Shown: piece after piece, positions 55,170 through 64,000 of the stretch
Position numbering within the stretch: the first letter of the stretch is position 1
How the letters are laid out: each line of letters starts with the position of its first letter
NCBI GenBank assembly: GCA_019279435.1
Contig: JAAALK010000289.1
Location: 91,047,023-91,111,022 of the forward strand
Length of the DNA stretch: 64,000 bases
Reading direction: 5' to 3'
Source: Zizania palustris
Taxonomy: Eukaryota; Streptophyta; Magnoliopsida; Poales; Poaceae
Position numbers and translations under genes: made by a program
Notes under the pieces: model-generated
The model's database searches: none
Told to the model about the DNA's origin: nothing
What the model saw: the letters and a program-made list of their open reading frames with translations, nothing else

Positions 55170-56307
55170 GGGGGAGCAGATTTTAATTGTCTTGCATATG
55201 CTCATCATGTGTGAAATTGCATTTACATCTTTTGCACCTATATGCCTGTTATTAATTCATGAAATCATGCCAACTCAGCTCTATTTGATATATCTAAAAC
55301 ATTATGTGCATGATTTTTCTTTCCAAAATCAAATCATACTCACTGCTTAGTCTTGAAATCTAGCATGTTTAGGCAGGTCTGTTTTAGCTATCTTTTATCT
55401 ACTTGATAGCAAGACACCATTTCTTTGGATGCTAAACAATGCAACTTGAAAAAAAATGTATTCATGGATATTCATCAAGTGTTACACAATTTGATTCACT
55501 TAATCAAAATTCCAAAAATCCATGTTTTGCATGCTTCAAAGCAAAAAGATCCAGGTGGGTTTGTTTGTCGCACTAGCCTATTCTAGACTGCTTACCATTG
55601 CACATTGGTCTGAACTGGGATAGTATAGTGTATGCCAAAATCACCGCCTTAAGCTTTTGATGGCTCTCATGCCTAGGCTTGGCCTGATTGGAAAGTATAA
55701 GGTGGACAAACAAATAACCCCTGGCATTATGAAAAGAACAATAAAATTCATTGATCATCAAGTTTGCTTTCAATGCTCCTTTTGAACTGGACTTGTTTGT
55801 CTAGAGTAGAGATTGACTAGCTTTGCGCAGTCCCTGCTTTTACTTGTCTAGTTTTCTTGATTAAGTGGTGATACTTTTATTTCAAAATGATAAAATTGCA
55901 TGTTGTCATCATGATTTTAGCGAATATTAAATTGAGCTGAGCACATGAACATTGGTATTAATATTGGCATATTTTTGCTTTATATGTCTTTGCAATTCTG
56001 CCCATTTCGAAGTTATGCATCTTTTACATGCTCCTTGATGCTTGCATTGCCAAAGGGGAAGAAATTTTTGAGTTCTCTGTTGCAAGGGGGTAAAATAACT
56101 CAGGGGGAGTTTTTATCTTGCAAAGGGGAGATTTGCCGAAGGGTTGCCGAAGGGGCTTTTACTCTTTTGAAAAGGGGGAGGAAAATTCTTTTGTCAACTG
56201 ACATGATTTGGCTTGTTTCTGAGTTTTTATGGTCACTTGTGAGCTGAAATTTTTCAAATTTTCTTGAACTTGAATTTGGTTGTCAATGCACTAATCAAGG
56301 GGGAGAT
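55170..56307 (+). other. 3' untranslated region of copia B
   Basis: GAGGGGGAG follows the pol stop. The rest is AT-rich without a convincing gene, comparable to 42980-44212 of copia A. It ends in the polypurine tract AATCAAGGGGGAGAT next to the LTR start at 56308. Confidence 0.75.
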
Positions 56308-56441
56308 TGAGAAACCAAGGGTTGGTTTCGGAGTCTGTGATGAGTGATTGACAAGTTTTTATCCTCTGATCCGAAGGGGTCCCTCCGAAGGGGTTCGGAG
56401 GCTGTTTCACCAAAGGGTTCGGTGGGTTTGGTTGCTGCAGC
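56308..56441 (+). repeat. 3' LTR stub of copia B (134 bp)
   Basis: It matches 48301-48434 with no indels and two substitutions, then breaks off at GCTGCAGC|AACATATTG, where the minus-strand RNase H of copia C starts. Confidence 0.9.
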
Positions 56442-56442
56442 A

Positions 56443-59102
56443 ACATATTGAAGTTCAATATCACCCTTCTCATTATGATCTCTGAGAAAATGATATCGCA
56501 TATCAATGTGTTTGGTTCTGGAGTGCTGAACCGGGTTGTTTGCAATACAAATAGCACTAGTGTTATCACAGAAAAGTGGAACACTCTTATAATCTAACCC
56601 GAAATCCCGCAAAGTGGAAACCATCCACAAAATCTGAGAGCAACAGCTAGCTGCAGCAACATATTCGGCCTCAGCCGTCGATTGTGCAACACTAGACTGT
56701 TTGCGGGAAGACTAGCAAACCAGAGAAGTACCCAGAAAATGACAAGTACCAGAGGTACTTTTCCTATCAATCCTACAACCAGCAAAATCCGCATCGGAAT
56801 AACCTCGAAGACATAAAGAGGAAGACGCTGAATACCAAATGCTGAACTCGAGGGTATGTTTGAGATACCTGAGAATGCGCTTTACCGCTTGGCGGTGCGA
56901 AGCTCGTGGTGAAGCCTGAAAACGAGCGCACAGACACACTGTGAAGTGTATGTCCGGCCTCGTAGCAGTCAAGTAGAGGAGGGAGCCGATCATGCTTCGG
57001 AACTCCTTCTGATCTACGGCTTCTCCATCTTCGTCAGGATCCAATGATACAGATGTAGCCATTGGAGTGGCGAGTGGCTTCGCATCAGCCATGTCGAACT
57101 TCTTAAGCAGGTCCTTGGTGTACTTCGTCTGGTGGATGAAAGTACCTTGTTTGCTTTGCTTGATTTGCAAACCAAGGAAAAATGTGAGTTCGCCCATCAT
57201 GGACATCTCGAACTCCCTGCTCATGGCATCTGCAAACTCGGCAACCAAAGCATGAGAAGAGCCACCAAAGATGATATCATCCACATAAATCTGAACTAGG
57301 AGGAAATCTTTGCCATGCTTGAGAGTGAACAGGGTTTTATCAACAGAGCCCATCAAATACCCCCGCTCAAGCAGAAAAGACTTAAGTCTGTCATACCATG
57401 CCAGAGGGGCCTGCTTGAGTCCATAAAGAGCCTTATGAAGTTTAAGGACTTTATGTGGGTATTTGGGGTTTTCAAAACCAGGGGGTTGTTTTACATAAAC
57501 ATCTTCGCCTATGAAACCATTAAGAAAAGCACTTTTGACATCCATTTGATAGAGTTTGAATCCCCGAGATGTCGCAAAGGCAAGCAAAATCTTAATGGCC
57601 TCAATACGAGCAACAAGTGCAAAAGTTTCAGTAAAATCAATCCCTTCTAATTGAGAATAACCCTGAGCTACAAGTCTAGCCTTGTTTCTAACTATAGTCC
57701 CATCCTCCCCTTGTTTGTTTTTGAAAATCCATTTTGTTCCAATGAAATGAACATTTGGTGGAGGATCAACTAAAGTTCAGACTTGGTTTCTCTCAAAATT
57801 TTTAAGTTCTTCATTCATGGCATTGATCCAACTAGAATCAGAAAGTGCATGACTAACATCTAAGGGCTCGAAAGAAGCAACAAAAGTGGAATCAATGAAA
57901 TGAGCATGAGAACGTGTTACCCTTTGATCAAGCTCACCAATGATCTGCTCAGGAGGGTGCATCCTTTGAACATGATGTGGAGCCTCACGGCGGGATGCAG
58001 TCTCCCCCTCAACTTGTGCGTTGGAGTGGTCCAAGATGACCGATGTCGAGGTAGTTGCTTCGGGACCTTGTGCCGAAGTGGTCGAAGCGGGGTCAGCTTC
58101 GGGGGTTGATGTCGAGGGTAGAAGGGGTTCATCCTCGAAATCTCCGGGATCTTCTTCTTCGAAGATGGTCTGTTCCATGTCATGTTCATTTGCCTGTTCA
58201 AATGCAGAACTAACAGAGGGGGTTGATTCATCAAAAGTCACATCGCATGACTCGATGACAGTGTTAGTTTCCAAATTATAAACACGATAAGAATGACCAT
58301 GTGTAGTGTAACCCAAAAAGATCCCGTCAGAAGAACCCGACTCAAATTTATCCAAATTGCCACGTTTTAGGATAAAGCAACGACAGCCAAAAACTCGAAG
58401 ATGAGTAACCTTGGGCTGTCTCCCAAAACGTAGCTCATAAGATGTCAAATTCAAAATTGAGCGCGAGAAGATTTGGTTTGAGATGTAACACGCAGTGTTT
58501 ATGGCCTCGGCCCAGAATTTTCTAGGAGTCCTATGCTCATCGAGCATCGTCCTAGCCATCTCAACCAAAGTGCGGTTTTTCCTCTCAACGACACCATTTT
58601 GTTGAGGAACCCTCGGAGCAGAGAATTGATGTTCTATGCCATGCTCCATGCAAAAGTCAACAAAGAGACTGTTCTTGAACTCAGTGCCATTATCACTTCG
58701 AATGAATTTCAATGCACCAGGGAGTTCAGTGAAAAGTCTCAAAGCCAAGCTCCGAAAGTGTGAGAACACTTTATCCTTGCTGGCAAGAAGGAAGACCCAA
58801 GAGTAGCGAGAGAAATCGTCGACAATGACTAAGACAAACCACTTGCCGCCTAAAGAACTAACCCGAGAAGGACCTACAGTGTCCATGTGGAGAAGTTCTC
58901 CGGGTTGTTCAGTCATCATTGTGGTGACTGGCGAATGCGAAGCGGCAATCATTTTTCCATGTTGACAAGGAGCGCAAACTAAATTCTTCTCAAACTTGAG
59001 CTTGGGCAATCCTCGGATCAGACCTAGGGCACTCAGACGAGCGAGCAACTCAAAGCTCATATGCCCTAGTCTCCTATGCCACTTCCAAAGCTCAAAAGTA
59101 GA
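56443..59102 (-). pseudogene. pol of copia C: integrase, RT, RNase H
   Basis: Minus strand. Integrase runs open from 59060 (MSFELLARLSALGL; HMDTVGPSRV; FIRSDNGTEFKN; VPQQNGVVERKN; all three of D, D and E present) through an acidic linker absent from copia B, to a TGA at about 57777 after NFERNQV. RT: HFIGTKWIFKNK, MDVKSAFLNGF, LYGLKQAPLAWYD and IYVDDIIFGG (about 57270). RNase H: GYSDADFAGC, AEAKYVAAA, FCDNTSA and RTKHIDMRYHF, ending at LQYV. A stop after FLGTSLVC (about 56712) splits RNase H. This is the better-preserved pol of the two sister elements. Confidence 0.88.
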
Positions 59103-59145
59103 ATGTTGTATTTGAAGTGTAGAAATTGTTTAAGCTCAAACAAAG

Positions 59146-61134
59146 TGTTGGACCATACAGGGTGACCAAAGAGGAGGTGAATGGGAGCTTTAAAATTCTT
59201 CTTCTGAAAAATAGGCTTCGAACACACCCTTCGTAGTATCTAGTTCAGAGGTGGTGATTAAACTCCGAACACAGGCTTTGCACAAGGCAAAAGTTCGAAG
59301 TTTAGAAGACTTCACTCACACCTGAACACATCAAAATACTTGAAGCATCGCTTTGCAAGACTCAACTCCGCACACGAGGGTGCTTTGGGATAGACTCCGC
59401 ACAACAGCACTTAGCTTTGGAGTATACCCTCGAAGAATTTCGTTCAGATGCTTCACACTAAAATAGTACTCAGGACAAGACTTAGCAAAAAAGTGCCTCC
59501 TAAGAGGCTCCGACAAACACTAAGGAAAAACGGCTTCGCACGGAGAGTCACACTTTGCTAGTGAATTCTCGAGGATAGACCTCCTGTTCACAGAGAGCGA
59601 AGATACTCCAAAACAACTCAAAAATTATCTTCGCACACAAGAAATCAGTACAACCTTCGTTAGTAGAAACATAGGGCAAAACTTTGATTTGCTTAGAATG
59701 AAGGGTACTACAAAAAACTCAACACCAGCAAAGCAAAGAACGCATATACAAGTTTATGCAAAAATGAATCAAAGATAGAACAGAGAATTCATTGCATAAA
59801 AAGGGAACACAAAAAGCTCACAAATCCGAGAACAATTTTGTGGCGGCTCGACCTAGGAGACAATGAGTATAGAAGGTTCTAAACCTAGGTAACAGTGTTG
59901 CCCTAGACCTCAGCCCGCCTCTCCTTTTATAGGATAACTCAGACATGCGAAGTGACTATAGTACCCCTAGGGTTTACAAGTTTTCTGCCATAGGCAGTCA
60001 CGAGGGTATAATAGGTAGTCCTACTTTATTGGAAGCTCTTTTTGTGTCAGCTTTGCAGACTAGAATCTTCGGAGCCCCCTTCGCACTGTGAAGTGCCTGA
60101 GTGACTTCGTCAATAAGCTTCGAACCCGAAGGTGCTTCCCCACTTCTGAAGTCTGTCTTAATACAAAGTGGCGATTTTGAGCCAAATACGTCAAAGACCT
60201 TGTCGCCTTCGCACCACCACCTCCGAAGTGGACCACCATAGCTTCGCAGCTTTACTTAGCCCGAACGCCACCCATCCATGTACCAGAGCCATGCATGGCC
60301 AAAGCACGTCAAGACATCCTGACTTTGAAGCCCCACCTTTGAAGTACCTCCCTTCGGAGGGTTTCACTCACCACCTTTCAAAGTCCCTCCTTTGTCCAAG
60401 GCCTCCGCATGAAACATATCTATAAGCACTCATTCGTAGTGTCTCCACCTAGAGCACACTCCCAAAGAGCCTTCTCCGAACCATGCATTCGATGCACCTT
60501 AACTTATGAGACCTTCGTCAGGTGTCCTTCCAAGTGCTTCCGTCCGGAGCACACTTGTCAGCCTTGCCTCACTTCTAAGGACTTAACTGCCAACCTCTGA
60601 AGTGTCTCCTTCTGGAGCACCCCTTCGAAGTGCCTCGCCACCGAGAACTTTGCCTCGAGGTATCTTTATACAGAGTCCCCTTCCGCACTTCCTACCTTCG
60701 ACTAGCACACCTTCGACTCGAGGACCGATCTCGACTTCACACAACCTCCGTGACCCTCCGGTACCAAGCTCACTGCTTGACTTTAAGTCACCTACTGTGC
60801 TGACCGTCTCGTCGTCTCCGAAGTCACCTGCACACCATCGACAAACAACCAAGTGTTTCCAATACCCCAAGGCCTATCCGGGTAAAACACCCTCCGGTGC
60901 ACACTCCGGTGCACCACCAAAGTACCGAACCCTACGGTACAACCTCTGAAATGTATTCTATCGAACCCCTTTGACAGACATACTCCGCTTTATACTTGTG
61001 CAGCCAGCATCCACCAAACTCCTTCGGTGTAGACTTTCAAATCCTTTCGGAGAAGACCCCTTTGTCCAGAGGAGTACTTGTCAATCACTCATCGCAGACT
61101 GAAACCAAGACACATCTCAACTTGGTTTCTTACA
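59146..61134 (-). repeat. LTR of copia C (1,989 bp)
   Basis: On the minus strand it begins TGTAAGAAACCAAG and ends GGTCCAACA. It is related over its whole length to the copia B LTR, with similar CGAAG-rich text, but clearly diverged, especially in the first 60 bp. A TATAAAAGG box is visible near 59935 on the minus strand. Confidence 0.78.
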
Positions 61135-61505
61135 AAGTTACAAATATCATATAGGCTCAAAACAATTTTTCACACAAAATAATGATTTTTTTTGGGTTGG
61201 CCACGGGAAACCCTAGGGTTTGCCAAGTGCTTTTTGAAAAAAAATACTCAGCAAACTTGGAATTTTTTTGCCGCCTAAACACGTCGTTCTGACGTCCGTT
61301 AGCACCGATTTTTTTTCGTTTTTTGCTGAGTATCGTAGGGTTTGCCAAGTGTATTCCCATTAGACACTCGACGAATCTCCTTTTTCACTGAGTGTAATTA
61401 TTTGCCGAGTATTTTTGAAAAAAACACTCAATAAACCTATCTTCGACGAGTGCCCGAAATAATACACTTGATGAAGATTTTTGTACTCGCGGATTTTTCG
61501 TAGTG
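61135..61505 (-). mobile_element. Terminal fragment of a CACTA-type DNA transposon
   Basis: It ends at 61505 in CGTAGTG, i.e. CACTACG on the minus strand. The 370 bp inside are full of subterminal words such as TTTGCCAAGTG, TTTGCCGAGTA and ACACTCGACGAA in both orientations, typical of En/Spm-like elements. The other end is not seen, probably displaced by copia C. Confidence 0.65.
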
Positions 61506-62846
61506 ATATATGTATGTGCAGTGTGAGATATTTTGCATTTCTTTTGATCACCATATTACTGTAGCGTAAATTTTGAAACATTTCATGTTAGATATTAATA
61601 TATAAAAAACTATGATAGCTCGTTACTTGAGGAAGTACGACAAAATTTCTCACCGTATACTATACATTCTTGCTTAGCTTATTGTTGAGTATGATTAACT
61701 AATTTGTCATGATGGCGAGCTGTGAGCTACTTTTATAAAATAACACGAATGAAGAAGCTTTCTACTCTGCATCGATCAACTAGCTTTCCATTAGATTTGA
61801 TGTGAAGATCGTCGAGGTTTGAATAATCCGCATAAATGTGTGCATGCATGTGTAGATCGTGCAGCAGTGTAGAATTCTTGGACTAGAAAAAACAGGTCCG
61901 TCCACACGCTGACACGCCTAGCCAGTAGCTATACGTAGTGTGTACGTGTGTGGACCGATGAAATTGACACGACGAGCTGGCTGGCAACTTGCAGGTATAG
62001 TTCATGTAGATCTAAACAAAACGACGAGAAGATTGACGCCTTAGATTTGCAGGTGCCGGACAAAATTAATAAACTAGATCTGCTGCGGCTGTGACACAAC
62101 AGGAGGCCTCAGCTCAGCATGCGGACGACAGCTAGGTGACGTCACTATGCTGACGTCACGGACAAAATCGTGCGACTCGTGTGCAATTATACGTTGACAG
62201 ATTGCTGCAACTATCGATGCTATTAATTCCAAAGTCCCCGTGACCACGCACTGACCACACGCTGAGTGTACGTTTTTACAACAAGTCAAGAACGCGACGA
62301 AAGAGACAAATAACAACAGTAAACATTCTTGATCTAACTAAATTTATATTAAAAATACAGACCTTAGCTTTAAGCGCAAACTAGAGCTATATTTGATATT
62401 TCATAATACAATAAATATAAAAATATTACTATCTAATTTTGTTATACTATAAAATATTAGATCTAGTCGTATATTGTAATATTATGAGACTACGGATGTA
62501 TGATTGAACTCTACATCTCTACCATTACAATTATGTATTAGTGTTACTATAATACTATACAAGACAGATTTATGTGACAAAATGACAAATATAAGAAGGC
62601 TAAGTTTAGGTAAAAAAGATACTATTGCAACTATAACCTATGTCGATTGTTCGAGAGCTTCAGAAACTTAACACAATGGGACGAAGTTTAGAAATTAACA
62701 ATTAATTGTGATGGCACGCACGATATGGTTTAATCAAAAATGAGAAAAAAATCACTTATTCTAATATTTCTAGCCATCGAACAAAGTCACGGATGCGTGT
62801 AGTGTGCATCAACAACGGCAGATCAGGAATTCACGGAGGCTAATAT
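61506..62846. other. AT-rich possible low-copy region with regulatory-like motifs
   Basis: I see no gene and no similarity to other parts of the window. It contains a palindromic RY-like CATGCATG at 61843-61850 and two TGACGTCA palindromes at 62137 and 62151. This may be host intergenic or promoter DNA. A minus-strand open stretch at 62074-62316 has no ATG and is not called. Confidence 0.45.
62137..62158. promoter_or_regulatory. Paired TGACGTCA palindromes
   Basis: TGACGTCA at 62137-62144 and 62151-62158, 14 bp start to start. TGACG pairs (as-1-like) and TGACGTCA boxes are known bZIP/TGA factor sites in plants. No downstream gene is visible in the window, so use is unproven. Confidence 0.35.
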
Positions 62847-63201
62847 CACTACGTGAAAACACGGTTAGTTCGTCAAATATATATCAAATACTTTGTCGAG
62901 TGTAATCTATTGGATGCTCGGCAAATCTCAAATCCTCAGTGAGCTATATGTTTGCCACATCACGTTGCTGCACTTGTTAGCCTCTTTTTGTACTGAGTGC
63001 CACATTGGACACTTGGTGAAAGGTTTACCGAGTGTCTTATAATAATATTCGGTGAACCCGTGGTTACTGACAGATGGTTTGTCGATTATTCTTCGTTGAG
63101 TGTAACAGTCGGTGAATCTTTCGCTGATTGTAAAAGGGGCTTTGTCTAGTGTACAGACACTCGGTGAATTTGACTCGGTGAATTTGATTTTTCTTGTAGT
63201 G
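62847..63201. mobile_element. 355-bp CACTA-type miniature element
   Basis: It begins CACTACGTGAAAA and ends TTTTTCTTGTAGTG, with 3-bp target duplications TAT on both sides (62844-62846 and 63202-63204). The interior has GAGTGT/CGGTGAA words in both orientations and no ORF. It would need transposase from an autonomous relative. Confidence 0.85.
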
Positions 63202-63204
63202 TAT

Positions 63205-63392
63205 CAACTCAAGGCGGCAGCTACTTTCAAAATTACAAATTAAATATCGAACGGTAAACTAAGATGTTATTAAATATACTGAAAATTAAAGCACAATTAA
63301 AACAGTCTCTACCTGGTTACATCTGACTATCTGATGCAGCTAGAGAAGGAACAAATAAAAGCCCATTAAGGAGCAAATCGTCCATCGTCCAA
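63205..63392. other. AT-rich spacer before copia D
   Basis: Nothing recognised. The edge to copia D is placed where similarity to copia B ends, near 63430. Confidence 0.4.
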
Positions 63393-64000
63393 CTATTCGC
63401 CGCGATGTGCACCGGCGACCTGATCGGTCCGGTCAAGAACCAGATGACTTTGAAAAATCGGCTCCAAAAACTCTCCCAACTCTAAAGATTTTACAAACAA
63501 CAACGCCATCAGAATTGAGTACTTGCGAAGTATCGTGATGGAATCGCACTTCGAAGCCCTCATCAAGCAATTGAGATACAAAGAGCAAATTGTATCCCAA
63601 ATTCTCAACCAAAGCAACATCTTTGAGAGTGAAATTCGAGTTAATTCTTACCAGACCTTTACCTTTCACTCTACTCCTTCGATTGTTCTCGTAGGTGATA
63701 TGTTCCCTTTGCTTGGTTGTGGTGAGGCTAGAGAACCATGCTGCATCTCCGGTCATATGACGCGAACAACCGGAGTCCATGATCCACGTGCCCTCCAAGC
63801 CTCGGTCTGCCGCCTACATATGATAAGAGAATCTCGATCGCTCAGTGCTGGGGTGAGTGAAAATATGATGAGGCATCCAGCACTGAGTGACACGAGTAGT
63901 AGGCACAGTAAAAGTAGACTGTCTACGCACATGATAATCGGAATGATGCAAAGTGCGAGGTCTACCTACATGCTGTGATCGAACAACATGACGAGGTCTA
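63393..64000 (-). pseudogene. Copia D: gag end, protease and start of integrase region, runs off window
   Basis: On the minus strand from 64000: the Arg/His-rich gag tail (RPRHVVRSQHVGRPRTLHH), VTQCWMPHH, a TAG at 63816-63814, then protease (WIMDSGCSRHMTGD, catalytic DSG) and NSNFTLKDVALVENLGYN to about 63433. It ends at FSKSSGS where unrelated DNA starts, so the element is broken in the pre-integrase region. Gag tail and protease share one frame with only the single TAG between them, unlike copia B, which has three stops there. Confidence 0.8.

Larger units (their letters stand above)
48301..56441 (+). mobile_element. Ty1/copia element B, SIRE/Maximus-like, 3' truncated
   Basis: 5' LTR 48301-50314, initiator tRNA-Met primer site, gag, protease, integrase, part of RT, RNase H, 3' untranslated region, polypurine tract and 134 bp of the 3' LTR, ending where inverted copia C starts. 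It lies at the very edge of the element-C LTR. It has all pol domains except the linker and N-terminal RT, which are deleted. Confidence 0.88.
56442..61134 (-). mobile_element. Inverted copia element C, truncated and internally deleted
   Basis: Read from 61134 on the minus strand: a full-size LTR (61134-59146), an about 40-bp linker, then directly integrase, RT and RNase H, stopping at 56442 inside RNase H. Gag, protease and the primer site are gone. It is the same family as copia B by protein, but its LTR has diverged. Confidence 0.82.

Noticed and set aside
55105..56247. Possible envelope-like ORF after copia B pol, as reported for some SIRE elements
   Set aside because: Only short unrelated open stretches (up to 100 codons) with no signal peptide/transmembrane layout; the matching region in copia A is not open either.
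62074..62316. 80-codon minus-strand ORF with hydrophobic start
   Set aside because: It starts at a non-ATG codon, has no recognisable domain, and lies in AT-rich DNA where such a length occurs by chance.
1..64000. Host protein-coding genes, tRNA or rRNA genes
   Set aside because: No ORF outside transposon families shows recognisable domains, and no cloverleaf or rRNA-like sequence was noticed; tRNA-like strings near LTRs are primer-binding sites.

Overview
The window is plant repeat DNA, almost certainly from a grass. Nearly every base belongs to an LTR retrotransposon or a fragment of one, and I see no complete host gene, rRNA, tRNA or CRISPR array. The grass call rests on Ty3/gypsy elements whose integrase and reverse transcriptase look like the Tat lineage and which carry extra antisense genes, on very large SIRE/Maximus-like Ty1/copia elements primed by initiator tRNA-Met, and on CACTA-type termini with the TTTGCCGAGTG subterminal motif common in grasses. 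One run of exactly 1,000 N (26123-27122) marks an assembly gap.

Layout. (1) 1-~7690: decayed plus-strand Tat-like element A1 (gag, protease, RT, RNase H, integrase, ~60-bp tandem repeats, then minus-strand exons of an antisense gene). (2) ~7690-10671: truncated plus-strand Ty1/copia element E. (3) 10672-15626: minus-oriented fragment whose antisense gene joins family-A exons (10.9-13.6 kb) to the tail exons of a different family, B (13.6-14.5 kb), followed by minus-strand integrase. (4) 15627-23016: plus-strand family-B element with a 1.12-kb LTR, gag and protease, no RT or integrase, and a minus-strand plant-mobile-domain gene. (5) 23017-~48300: minus-strand gag-only gypsy element C with ~615-bp LTRs. 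It is split by Tat-like A2 (24255-36278, holding the N gap) and by copia A (37299-47396; 3.2-kb LTRs, gag only, perfect 5-bp target duplication AGCAT). (6) 48301-56441: copia B, with a 2.0-kb 5' LTR, gag, damaged pol and a 134-bp stub of its 3' LTR. (7) 56442-61134: inverted relative copia C. (8) 61135-63392: AT-rich, possibly low-copy DNA with a CACTA end and a 355-bp CACTA-type miniature element with target duplication TAT. (9) 63393-64000: minus-strand copia D running off the window.

The most interesting biology is the antisense cargo. Family A carries a PF04195-like gene and family B a plant-mobile-domain gene. Both lie downstream of the gag-pol side on the opposite strand, both have a TATA-like box upstream, and both are interrupted by short GT-AG introns. 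In family A, intron positions and phases agree between diverged copies, so this looks like a real spliced gene. A chimeric copy at 13.6 kb joins exons from the two cargo genes. Other notable points are a ~118-bp higher-order tandem repeat built from a ~59-bp monomer, several pol-less gag-retaining derivatives, and a shared in-frame TAG between gag and protease in copia B and D.

Coordinates of element ends that show LTR termini, target duplications or splice sites are exact as read. Fragment edges marked approximate are inferred from where similarity to a sister copy in this window stops.
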